A stretch of DNA of 64,000 nucleotides, taken from contig NZ_BMER01000001.1 in the NCBI RefSeq assembly GCF_014636865.1, forward strand, positions 856,718 through 920,717, written 5' to 3'. Below the pieces are notes generated by a model. It was given only the letters and a program-made list of their open reading frames with translations, searched no databases and was not told the DNA's origin. The position numbers were made by a program, and so were the translations under genes. Origin of the DNA: Parapedobacter pyrenivorans. Its GTDB lineage: Bacteria; Bacteroidota; Bacteroidia; Sphingobacteriales; Sphingobacteriaceae. Of the stretch, positions 34,782 to 44,500 are shown in pieces. Within the stretch, counting starts at the first letter, position 1. Each line of letters opens with the position of its first letter.

Positions 34782-34813
34782 TCATTTTTCAGGTATGACC
34801 TCCCGATAGATAT
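34750..34813. repeat. Right copy of the direct repeat, overlapping the 3' end of hpt
   Basis: Bases 34750-34788 are identical to 25241-25279. The hpt stop codon (34782-34784) lies inside the repeat, and the weaker extension covers the last eight codons. An ATGA overlap at the hpt stop would open a 26-codon frame through the repeat. Confidence 0.85.
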
Positions 34814-35327
34814 CCGGCAAGGTCCGCCCCATGCCTTGATAGTCCAATCCGTAACCCACCACGAAATCGTTGTCGATTTCGAACCCTACATAGGCAATAT
34901 TGTCAAATATATGGTTTACGGCTTTCGGTTTGAGCAGCAGGGTACATACAGCTACCGAAGCCGGGTTTTGGGCGTTTACCAGATCAAGTGTATGTTTCAA
35001 TGAGTTGCCGGTATCCACGATATCTTCTACAATGACCACTTCCCGATCTGCAAGGTCACAGTCAAGGCCAATCAATTCGTCTACCTGCCGACGTTGGGAA
35101 ACGCCGTCATAAGATGAGAGTTTAACAAAAGACAGCTCGTTGGCAATATGGATCTGTTTCATCAAGTCTGCCATGAACATGAAGCAGCCATTAAGCACTC
35201 CGATGAAAACCGGGTGTTGCTTTTCGTAGGTTACATTGAGCTGTATGCCGATAAGCCGGATACGTTTCTTTATCTGGTTATAGTCTATGATACGCTCAAA
35301 CTCTTTGTGGTTTATTGTAATTTTCAT
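34782..35327 (-). CDS. hpt: Hypoxanthine phosphoribosyltransferase
   Basis: A 181-residue purine-salvage enzyme converting hypoxanthine/guanine plus PRPP to IMP/GMP. The PRPP-binding motif VVIVEDIVDTGNSL (~residues 95-108) is intact, with VFIGVLNGCFMFMADL for pyrophosphate binding and the base-stacking region FVVGYGLDYQG. The last ~8 residues (YREVIPEK) fall within the repeat extension and may not be ancestral. It follows the GT51 gene by 7 bp and is cotranscribed with it. Confidence 0.95.
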   Translation of the reverse strand: MKITINHKEFERIIDYNQIKKRIRLIGIQLNVTYEKQHPVFIGVLNGCFMFMADLMKQIHIANELSFVKLSSYDGVSQRRQVDELIGLDCDLADREVVIVEDIVDTGNSLKHTLDLVNAQNPASVAVCTLLLKPKAVNHIFDNIAYVGFEIDNDFVVGYGLDYQGMGRTLPDIYREVIPEK

Positions 35328-35334
35328 CCGTTAG

Positions 35335-37404
35335 CTATTGGTTTTCTTCTTCTTCGGAGCTGTTGAAGATACGGTCCAGCAAACCCCGTACCTGCTGCAA
35401 TTCCGTTTCGAAATCCGTGGGCGGCATTTCCAACTGTAACGTATCCGCGGCGACAGGCTTGTCCGGACGTAGTGCTTCCCGGAGACTCACCGCATAAAAC
35501 CCATAACTTCCCGATGAATCAGCCGGAGCCAAACCACGTCTGGCCATAATATTGCCGATATAACTAAAATACGGTGCGATGTACGATTTGAGGCCACCTT
35601 CATAATTAAACGAATACAAGCCTGTTTTGGGCCGGGGGACAATGCTTGCCAAGTAGATACTTTCCCCGAGCGTGAGTTGAGCGGGATGCTTGCTGAAATA
35701 ATAACGGGCGGCCTCGTTGATACCATAGACATTGTGTCCCCATTCAATAACATTGAGGTACACTTCATACATCCGTTCTTTACTCACAGCCCGTGTACTT
35801 TCCATTAACCAAACGATCAATATTTCCTCCAGCTTTCGCACAATGGTCTTGTTCCGGTTGAGGAATACGTTTTTGACCAATTGCATGGAAATGGTGCTGC
35901 CACCACGTTTGAATGCCTTTTCTTTGAAATTGATAGCAATCGATGTACGTATCGCTTCTTCCACAAATCCGTTGTGGCTGAAAAACGAGGGGTCTTCCGT
36001 TGTGAGGATCGCATTCCGCAGGTCGGGTGATATTTGGGCGAGCGGTATAAAGTTCGGGTTCTCGGGGCCTACCACAATATCACGCACGGGTTTTTCATCC
36101 TCATAGGGGGTGTATACAAACGTCTTGTTGATTTTCGGGATATTCGCATTGCCCCATGCATTCACTTTAAAATCCTTTTGTTCCATGTTGGAGTCGAACT
36201 GTACACTGTCCGGATTGGCGGTGTCCAGAAAAGCATCCAGCTTATATTGGATTTTACCCGATACACGTATACCTTCCAGCGATTCGAAAAGCCCCTTTGG
36301 GAATGCGTCAAAAAGGTCTTGAGCTTCCATTTCGGGTGTCTCCAGACCAAATGCATAGGTCTTGTCCGGCACGGTGGTATAGCGAATAAAAGGATGTACC
36401 ACAAGTTTTTTGACCGTTACAGCCGATGTTTTGGAAAGTTCGATATGGCTGTTGCCGACAATCACTTCGGCGTCTACATGGGCATCGGGCACTACGACAT
36501 CCTTTTGGGCAATGCGCCAATGGTTGATCGTCAGGTTTTTGACTGCCCATTCCCCTTTGAAATGCAAAAATTCGTTGTTGGTCCAGTAAACTTCGCGAAG
36601 ACGGGTCTCAATCGTATCAAAGCTGAGTTTCAATCCAAGTTTGCGTTCAAGCAGTGGTATCGCGATTTTCTGACCATTGGCATGTACCTTTACATACAGT
36701 TGGCGTTTATGGGGGTTTAATTTGCCCGAGACCTGCCAGGCCGCTTCGTTGTCATTAAGGAATACGGCGGATGTGAGGTAACCGTTGTCAATATCGGCGT
36801 TTGGCACACTGATGCGTTGGCTAATACTATCGTCACGGTACGTCAGTATGAAGTCACGTAGCTCCATATCCTCGGGTATTTTGTAGAGCACACTGTTGAG
36901 CATGCGGTTTGCCGCTTGGGCCATATTGACACTTGCCTCATCAGGCTGTTCCGCCAGCCCCTCTTCGGCAGTATCTACCGTATCCAGACCTTTGAAAACG
37001 AAATCATAGTTGCTGATGCTGTCTTTCTTGATCAGCTGGATCTGAGCGTCGTGTACGCGCAGACGTCCAAACCTCACATCGCCGGTAAGTAGCGGAAAAA
37101 GCTTGATGCTAACGGATACTTCCTCCACACCGGCCAATTGCTCCCGGTCATGCGGTAAAACCTTCACCTCTTCAAGGGTCACCGTGGTCATCCCCGAAAA
37201 ATAAGCCTTCCCGATGGCGAGGTCGATTTGGTAATCTGCAGCCATCCTGGATTGGATACGCGCAATAGTCGATGCCAGCAATGCCTCCCGCTTATGGTAT
37301 GCAACCACGCATGCAATAAGGCCAGCCAATACCAGTATTCCCAGTACAACACCGCCGATGACAAGTTGTCTTTTGGTGATTCTGCTTAATAGCTGCCTAA
37401 ACAT
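35335..37404 (-). CDS. GT51 peptidoglycan glycosyltransferase with long AsmA-like N-terminus
   Basis: A 689-residue inner-membrane protein. One membrane helix near residues 14-36 is followed by ~370 residues of beta-rich periplasmic sequence resembling AsmA-type proteins (AIGKAYFSGMTTVTLEEV onward). The GT51 domain starts near residue 420: TTEDPSFFSHNGF carries the catalytic Glu, RGGSTISMQLVKNVFL and YEVYLNVIEWG are the standard motifs. No penicillin-binding transpeptidase domain follows, so it is monofunctional. It would polymerise lipid II. The fused N-terminal half is unusual relative to proteobacterial MtgA. Confidence 0.9.
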   Translation of the reverse strand: MFRQLLSRITKRQLVIGGVVLGILVLAGLIACVVAYHKREALLASTIARIQSRMAADYQIDLAIGKAYFSGMTTVTLEEVKVLPHDREQLAGVEEVSVSIKLFPLLTGDVRFGRLRVHDAQIQLIKKDSISNYDFVFKGLDTVDTAEEGLAEQPDEASVNMAQAANRMLNSVLYKIPEDMELRDFILTYRDDSISQRISVPNADIDNGYLTSAVFLNDNEAAWQVSGKLNPHKRQLYVKVHANGQKIAIPLLERKLGLKLSFDTIETRLREVYWTNNEFLHFKGEWAVKNLTINHWRIAQKDVVVPDAHVDAEVIVGNSHIELSKTSAVTVKKLVVHPFIRYTTVPDKTYAFGLETPEMEAQDLFDAFPKGLFESLEGIRVSGKIQYKLDAFLDTANPDSVQFDSNMEQKDFKVNAWGNANIPKINKTFVYTPYEDEKPVRDIVVGPENPNFIPLAQISPDLRNAILTTEDPSFFSHNGFVEEAIRTSIAINFKEKAFKRGGSTISMQLVKNVFLNRNKTIVRKLEEILIVWLMESTRAVSKERMYEVYLNVIEWGHNVYGINEAARYYFSKHPAQLTLGESIYLASIVPRPKTGLYSFNYEGGLKSYIAPYFSYIGNIMARRGLAPADSSGSYGFYAVSLREALRPDKPVAADTLQLEMPPTDFETELQQVRGLLDRIFNSSEEEENQ

Positions 37405-37462
37405 ACGAACTGCAATGCTGACTTTATTTTGAGCCTAAATACGGGATAATTATCATTAAAAA

Positions 37463-37503
37463 CAAAGATATGACAAGTTTGTGTTTCGCTTTCTTTAGTT
37501 TTG
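37463..37503. promoter_or_regulatory. Divergent promoter region between the GT51 and mrp genes
   Basis: Minus-strand TATCTTTG (37463-37470) faces the GT51 gene and plus-strand TAGTTTTG (37496-37503) faces mrp. Both fit TAnnTTTG. Neither has a well-spaced TTG at -33. Confidence 0.45.
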
Positions 37504-37536
37504 TAATCGTTGAAATTGCAAACAGATAAAGGAGCG

Positions 37537-38610
37537 ATGATTACCAAAGAACAAGTGCTGCATGCGCTAAGCCATGTAGACGACCCCGACCTTAAGAAAG
37601 ATTTGGTGACCCTTAATATGATAAAGAACGTGGAAATCACCCCATCAAAAATCCGTTTTGATGTGGTACTTACCACGCCAGCTTGTCCATTAAAAGGGCA
37701 TATCGAGCATGCTTGCCGTAACGCCATCGCGTTGTTTGTGGATAAAAACATTGCCGTAGATATCAATATGACTTCCCATGTGGCTGGTCCGAAAGGGGAC
37801 CAACTGCCCAATATTAAAAATATTATTCTCGTTGCATCGGGTAAGGGGGGCGTAGGCAAATCCACCGTTGCCGCTAACTTGGCCCTGGCTTTACATGCTA
37901 AAGGAGCCAAGATTGGCCTAATCGATGCAGATATCTACGGACCCTCCGTGCCCATTATGTTTGGGTTGGAGGGCGCACGACCCAAAGCCTCCAAAACCTC
38001 AGATGGCAAGACAAAAATCGAACCGATAACGAAATATGGTATAAAACTGCTGTCCATCGGATTTTTCACCGACCCTAACCAGCCTGTTCCTTGGCGTGGC
38101 CCAATGGTAAGTACAGCCGTTAAACAGTTGTTCAATGATGCGGAGTGGGGCGAATTGGATTATTTAATTGTGGATTTACCTCCGGGGACGGGGGACGTGC
38201 ACATCACTGTGGCCCAAGGCTTTCCCATTTCGGGGGCCGTTGTGGTAACTACCCCACAAAACGTGGCATTGTCTGATGCCGTACGGGGGATTGGCATGTT
38301 CCTGATGGATTCGATCAACATCCCGCTTTTGGGTGTCGTAGAAAATATGGCTTATTTCACTCCGGCAGAATTGCCCGACCATAACTATTACATCTTCGGC
38401 AAAGATGGGGGAAAACGGCTGGCGGAACGCTTTAATGCGCCATTCCTTGGTGAGATTCCTTTGGTGAAAAGCATCAGTGATTCCGGAGACAACGGATTGC
38501 CCGTAATGATGGACGAAGACAATCCCGCACGTACTGCATTTCTGGAAATCGCCGGGAAGGTTGCGCAGCAGTTATCGATCGAGCAAGCAAAAGTAAAAGT
38601 GGTTTCCTAG
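37537..38610 (+). CDS. mrp: Mrp/ApbC-type P-loop ATPase, iron-sulfur carrier family
   Basis: A 357-residue protein from the ATG at 37537, which follows AAAGGAG; a TTG at 37510 is in frame but lacks that context. An N-terminal MIP18/DUF59 domain (residues ~5-80) precedes the ATPase with the deviant Walker A GKGGVGKST and IDADIYGPSVP. Family members transfer Fe-S clusters. The CxxC usually found after VENMAYF is absent: the sequence reads FTPAELPDHNYY. The stop codon overlaps the convergent nuclease gene by 3 bp. Confidence 0.93.
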   Translation: MITKEQVLHALSHVDDPDLKKDLVTLNMIKNVEITPSKIRFDVVLTTPACPLKGHIEHACRNAIALFVDKNIAVDINMTSHVAGPKGDQLPNIKNIILVASGKGGVGKSTVAANLALALHAKGAKIGLIDADIYGPSVPIMFGLEGARPKASKTSDGKTKIEPITKYGIKLLSIGFFTDPNQPVPWRGPMVSTAVKQLFNDAEWGELDYLIVDLPPGTGDVHITVAQGFPISGAVVVTTPQNVALSDAVRGIGMFLMDSINIPLLGVVENMAYFTPAELPDHNYYIFGKDGGKRLAERFNAPFLGEIPLVKSISDSGDNGLPVMMDEDNPARTAFLEIAGKVAQQLSIEQAKVKVVS

Positions 38611-41516
38611 GTTTCGTCATCCGATAGCGGTTGCAACTGGTTTAAAAATTCGCTGTAGGGGTCATTGGGATACAACACCGCATCCGGGTTATGACGGAAC
38701 GGAACATCAGGATTGAACAACTCCTCCAACGTCTGGCGCAGGAACGTCACAAATTGACTTTTGATATCTTCCAGGGCAGCGCCTTCGGCAACAAGCTTGC
38801 CTCCCCGCCCACTGGTATAAAATAACGTACCCTCCGCACGAAGTTTGCGGGCAATGTATAGGTTGGGCTCTACCCCACGGCTACCAGTTACCTGCTCATA
38901 TACATACGTGTAAAACAGCGTCTGTATCATTGCCTTATTGCTCTTCGCCGATGCGGGAGCAAACAGGGTATCCAGTCCGTTGAACTTCACTTCGTCGCGC
39001 CCGGTTTTGTAGTCCACGATGCGCATTTTACCATTTACTTCATCCACCCGGTCAATAATGCCATAGAGCTTAACCGTCTGAGGTTCGCCCTGTACGGCTA
39101 TGGGAAAGGCCACGGAATAATCCCGCTCGTTTTCCAGCTCCACGATGCGCAAAGGGGCTATTTGCGCCGCATCGTAATGGAGGAACACCGCTGCATACTC
39201 TTCGGCCACCTTGAGCAGGATACGCTGCATACTATTGGGCATCCTGATCCTATTGGCTTCGCCGTGCAGTTCTTTCGACAACGCCTGTAGGCAAATGTGT
39301 GGGAGCAGACTGATTTTCTGCCGGATGCGCTGTGCCGTGATCATATCGTCATTCATTTTCAGCTGCTCATACACATCCTGCATCACTTGGTGTACAACCG
39401 AGCCCAGCCGGTTCATTTCGAACTCCTCGGTTAACTTGGGTGGCTCCTTGATGCCAGCAATATACTTGAGGAAAAATAGGAGCGGCGATTGCAAGTACGT
39501 TGTCAACGCCGAAGCCGACAATTTCGGGCGATCCGGGTTTGTGTCGTCTAAATAACGGCTCAGTTTATGCCATACCGCTCCGGTTTTGGACAAGGTGAGC
39601 GAAGGAGACGCAGGGATAGTCTTGATAGGTTGCTGTTGGCTGCGATACTGGAATGTAAACCGGCTTTCGAAGGCCAATTGCCTTACAAATCGGCTTACCT
39701 CGCCATTGTTGCTATCGTCTACGACCGTGTTGTACACTACCGAGATATGCTGGGGATGTTGCAGTAGCCGGTAAAACAAGTATGCAGACAACGCATCTTG
39801 ATTTTCCAGTACCGGCAGGCCGTGGACGCGCCGGATGGAGTCGGGGATAAAAGTCGGTGCAGCGGTGATGTTGGGTAGCTTTCCCTCATTAGCCCCAATG
39901 ATATAAACCTCCTCAAAGTCGAGGCAACGGCTTTCAAGCAAGCCCATGATCTGCACACCCTTCAGCGGCTCACCTTCGATTGGAGCCGATATCCCTTTGA
40001 GGGCTTTACGGATCAGTGCACAAAGAAAAGGCATCGACAGCTCAGGATAATGCATCAGCCCGTCTTGCAATAAGTTAAGTGCTTTCTTCACGGCAAGGAT
40101 CAGCACCGCCTCGATATGCCGAAGACTATGGGAGTTTTGACGATAATCAAGCACCCCGTCTAATAGGACATGCAAGGCTTGGAGCAATCCCTCACCACCG
40201 CTCCGCGGAACAAAAAAATGAGGGTAACTTCCAGACTTCAACAAGAGTTCCGCAACGGGTACCTCCAGCCATTCGTTGGCATTAATGGTTTGCTGCAACA
40301 CATCCCGCTCTTCGGGCAATATGCCACTTAGTGGATGGCTGAGGATAGCTTCTACGTCGAGGTGATGTACGTATCGCCCCTGATTAGCAGCCAACTGTTG
40401 CTGGACGCTCAGCCAACCGTCGATGAATCCGAAAAGCGTGGATTGCGTTAACGGATAACCCATGGTCACGTTAAAATCGAAGCCATCAGGCAGGCTTTGC
40501 AGTACCGGCACGAGCAGGCTTTCATCGGCCAGGATGATGGCCGTGTTTGTTGGAGTACCCCGTTCGGCTGGTCGATCGGCCAGCAATTTCGACAACAGCT
40601 TGGCTTGCGCTACTTTACCTGAAGTCGAAATCAATTCAATGCGGTTGGTTTTTGACGCCAACGTGACCGGAAATTCCCCCAAGGTATTCTTCAGCCCGTA
40701 CTGCAGGATGTTTTTCCGAAGAAAGAGTCCTGCCTCTTGCAGGTCGTCGTCGAGGTAGTAGCTGTCTGCATCAAAGTAGAAGCGTGTCCTTTGGGCTTCC
40801 TGCCATTGTGTGAAGAGCTTCACCTCGCATTGGTTGAGTGCGTTGAAGCCTACAAACGCAACTTGCTTGTATGCGTCGATGAAGCCGGGATTGTCCGCAC
40901 GACCCTCCGCAAGCGTGCGGTAGATTCCCGCCGTGGTAGTCAGCTTCTGCAGAGCCAGTTCGGCTTTGAACCGTTGGTAAAGCGTGGGTAATCGCCCCCA
41001 CAGCTGGAGGAATTTTTGCTGGATAGCCGTCTGTTTGCCCACCGAAAAAGACTCCCAAAATTGGCGCATGAAGCGTTGCTGATCGACAGAGAGATGGGGG
41101 AAACGTTGTTGGAGGAGGGCGATGTCGCGTAATTCAGCATAAACTTCTTCCGGTGCTACCAGGTCATAGTCCAACTGGGCAAAATCGCTCAAGATGATCT
41201 CAGCCAAGGGATAGAACTCATCCGGTATTTCCTCCGGTCGTCCTTCCTCGCGGAGCAACGTGTTGTGTAGCCGGTGCAGAATAAAGAACTGTGCCAAGGG
41301 GCTCGCCTCTGGCACCGTGGCCGACTGACGAAGGAATTCCTGTACCGTAAAAAATGAAGGGCTCCATAAGGGTTTACCAACCAGCTCAGCCAGGTGTTTG
41401 CGCAGGAAAACGATCGGTCGCTTGTTAGTCAGCACCACGCCCACGTCTTTCAAATCGTCGCCAAACCGGGACAATAGATCTGCTGCAACTTGTCGGAGGA
41501 ATGGATCGGTTCTCAT
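38607..41516 (-). CDS. AddB-like PD-(D/E)XK nuclease subunit
   Basis: A 969-residue protein. The C-terminal nuclease has the RecB-type core IVDYKTGRDEVKF and the entry motif LSASALTTYLQSPLLFFLKY. The N-terminal part resembles an inactivated helicase lobe (no Walker A seen), as in AddB. It would act with the neighbouring AddA-like helicase in double-strand-break end resection. Its ATG overlaps the stop codon of that gene (ATGA), so the two are translationally coupled. Confidence 0.88.
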   Translation of the reverse strand: MRTDPFLRQVAADLLSRFGDDLKDVGVVLTNKRPIVFLRKHLAELVGKPLWSPSFFTVQEFLRQSATVPEASPLAQFFILHRLHNTLLREEGRPEEIPDEFYPLAEIILSDFAQLDYDLVAPEEVYAELRDIALLQQRFPHLSVDQQRFMRQFWESFSVGKQTAIQQKFLQLWGRLPTLYQRFKAELALQKLTTTAGIYRTLAEGRADNPGFIDAYKQVAFVGFNALNQCEVKLFTQWQEAQRTRFYFDADSYYLDDDLQEAGLFLRKNILQYGLKNTLGEFPVTLASKTNRIELISTSGKVAQAKLLSKLLADRPAERGTPTNTAIILADESLLVPVLQSLPDGFDFNVTMGYPLTQSTLFGFIDGWLSVQQQLAANQGRYVHHLDVEAILSHPLSGILPEERDVLQQTINANEWLEVPVAELLLKSGSYPHFFVPRSGGEGLLQALHVLLDGVLDYRQNSHSLRHIEAVLILAVKKALNLLQDGLMHYPELSMPFLCALIRKALKGISAPIEGEPLKGVQIMGLLESRCLDFEEVYIIGANEGKLPNITAAPTFIPDSIRRVHGLPVLENQDALSAYLFYRLLQHPQHISVVYNTVVDDSNNGEVSRFVRQLAFESRFTFQYRSQQQPIKTIPASPSLTLSKTGAVWHKLSRYLDDTNPDRPKLSASALTTYLQSPLLFFLKYIAGIKEPPKLTEEFEMNRLGSVVHQVMQDVYEQLKMNDDMITAQRIRQKISLLPHICLQALSKELHGEANRIRMPNSMQRILLKVAEEYAAVFLHYDAAQIAPLRIVELENERDYSVAFPIAVQGEPQTVKLYGIIDRVDEVNGKMRIVDYKTGRDEVKFNGLDTLFAPASAKSNKAMIQTLFYTYVYEQVTGSRGVEPNLYIARKLRAEGTLFYTSGRGGKLVAEGAALEDIKSQFVTFLRQTLEELFNPDVPFRHNPDAVLYPNDPYSEFLNQLQPLSDDET

Positions 41517-44500
41517 ACGGCCACCAATTTCTTCAATTCTCCATAATACACATACCCACTGACGTTTGGCATGCCCATCTCACGGAGCACCAGTTGATAG
41601 TCGGCTACCTGCCTGAGGTGGGATTCATCCTCGTGCTGCGTGAATTTGAAGTCCAGTACGATGGTCTCATACGCGCCCACCAAAACTTTATCTGGGCGCA
41701 GTGTCCTACCGCTGGATAGGATAATACTCCGTTCATTCCAGTGCGAATAGGCGCCATTAAACCACTTCGCCAACTGCGGATGGCTCCAGGTATCCATAGC
41801 CATGGCCAACACGTCGGCTCGCTCTTCTCCCTGAAGCAATCCCTGGGCCTGCAAAGCATCCAACCGAACATCTAAATCCGATTCGGAATCCGCTTCAGCC
41901 ATCAATTCGTGCAATAATTGCCCATGGCGTTTGGCCGCATCCAACCGCACGATATCCAATTCGGTCTGTATTTCTGGGCGGGCCAACTCCTCCTTCATCC
42001 GGGCGGAGGCCGGATAATGATCGAACGTCCACCCAGTTGCTACTGGTTCACGCGCGCCATGGATATCCATTATGGGTACGTCTCCCAACCACATACCCCC
42101 GTTGCAAGCCACATTCAACGCACCGGCAACATCAGGTAATATGTCAAGGAGTAGGTCGCCGGCAAGCAACGAACTGATCTCCCCGTCACCTTTTTTCCCA
42201 GGCGCGGTGATATAAAGGTGCTTGCGTGTCCGGGTATTGGCTACATAGAGTGTATTGAGGGCATCCATATAGTTAAACAACATTTCTTCGAAATATGCCC
42301 GGTAAAGACGCGACTTGCCGAGATCACTTTTATATTTCACGGGTGTTTTGCGGAGGAGTGCATATGGTGTATCTTCGGTATTTACCCAGAAATTGCCGTT
42401 GATGCGCCCATCGATGGGCCAGCTGCAAAACGGAATCATCACGACATCAAACGCCAGTCCCTTAGACTTGTGGATGGTAAGGACCTCCACAGCGTCCGTT
42501 TCGCCTGCAGCCGGCAATGCCCGATCGCTCCCTTCCTCTTCCCAATACGTTAAGAACGCATGGATTCCCCGTTCGCCGTTGGCGGTGAACGTGGCAACGA
42601 GATCGCGGAATGCAAGGAGATAAGGCAGGCTTTCTTCATTCGTTTGGAGTCCGTAAGCCACGATCAGCGACTCTACGAGTTCGGCCAGCGGCAGCTGGGA
42701 CCACGAAGCCCAATTGCTGCAAAGCGGCTCAGGCAGTAGTCCGGCCAGTTGAACGGGCTGGCACGTGCTTATACGCATCCAATCATCGGGTGAGACTGCC
42801 TCTCCCTTACCCTGCAACTGGTGAAATAAGTAGATGCAATTGGCCGTATACAACGCCGAATCGGGCAGTCTTCCCACCAATGCGTGTAGCGTATCGATCA
42901 GTAGCCGGATGGCGGGATGGCTGCCCAAAACCAATGCATCACCCGAAATGATATCGAATGCGACCTCAGATTCACGCTGCCGATCAAGCAGGTATTGGAT
43001 AATCTCTCGCGCCTCGTTATTGGTACGCACGAGAATACCGACCTGGCCGGGGTGGTACGTGCCCGCCGCGACCCAGCCCATGAGCGTGTCAGCCAACCGG
43101 GTCAGTGCTTCCTCTTTTACTGCACTAGCCCGGTGGTTATTGCTTTCCACTTCGATGAAATCTACCTGCACGGTGCCACCCGCCTTCCGCGCATTGGGAG
43201 GAAATTGCTGGCGGCTATCCTCATACGCCCGGATAATCGTATCGTGGTAACCCGAGGGTTTCCACCAGTGTTCGTAGTGTTCATTGCCCAGTTCGGTCAG
43301 GATGCGGTCGTTCAGCCTGCGTTGCAATTGCGAGGGAGCATATTCAAAAATCAGATTATTGAAGGCCACGATGTTTTCATGGCTGCGGTAGTTGGTCTCC
43401 AATGTCTCGTTCTGGATGAGTGATGATGTATCCATCGTATTAAAAGCCGCGCCGATTTGCTGCTCGCCCCGATCCAATAGGATACGCCAGTCGCCATTAC
43501 GCCAGCGGTAAATGCTTTGCTTCACATCGCCCACGATGAGATGCTCAACGGCCCTGCCGGAGGCATTGCCTATCGCATTGATGAGTAGCGGGCGCAGGTT
43601 GTCCCATTGCTTGCGAGAAGTATCCTGAAACTCATCAAAAAGGAAATGCCGGAAACGATTGCCTGTCTTTTCCCAGATGAAGGTAGGATCGCCCGACTCA
43701 TTGATACCGATATTGTTCAGAAGAATCTGTGCATCACTGATAAGCTGAGCGCCATTATCCATTCGCCATTCGGCTAGCAACGCGCTCATTTCTTTGAGTA
43801 GGCGCAAGTAATAGAGGTTCTCATCGATGGCTTTGGCAAGGTAGTAATCCGGGCCTTGTGCGGTATAAAAGTCGTATAGCTGCTCCAATAACGGATTCAA
43901 ATCGCCATATAACAGGGCGATCTGACCAATAAGCCCGCCTTTCTGCCATTCGTCCGGCGCGTGGATGTATTTCTCCAATTTTTTGACCACATCATGTGGG
44001 TTTTGGGCAGACAGATTGCCTAACTTGCCCAGTTGATTGCGCGACTTTCCCGCCAAATCCGTGATATCTACCCCGGAGGAAACGAATAGCTCAGTGGCTG
44101 TTTTGAGCAACTGCTCGAATGCTTCTTCAAACTGTTTGATGGTTTCCTTGCAATAGTTGTCGAGGTTCTCAAAAAGCTCCCGTTCGGGAATACCGGAGAC
44201 AGCTTTGTCGAAGTCCTGAAAATCTTCTTTGAAAATCTCGGCCGCTAGATCGCTCAATGCCCAGCGATAATTCCAGTTTTCATCCCGCTCGATCTTAGCT
44301 TGCGCATAATCCATAATCCAGTTCAATAGTTCAGGTCGCTCATCGAGCCTTCGGTTAAGCCGCAATACGAGGTCTGCCTTTACTTTGCGAATGTTCATCT
44401 CCAGCTTGTATCCGGCGTCGATCCCCAGCTCAAAGGTAAAGCCACGGATGACCTTCTGTGTGAAACCGTCTATGGTACTTACGGCAAAACGGCTATAATC

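Noticed and set aside
36034-36720. 228-codon plus-strand frame inside the GT51 gene
   Set aside because: Antisense to the AsmA-like/GT51 coding sequence; no start-site signal or recognised domain.
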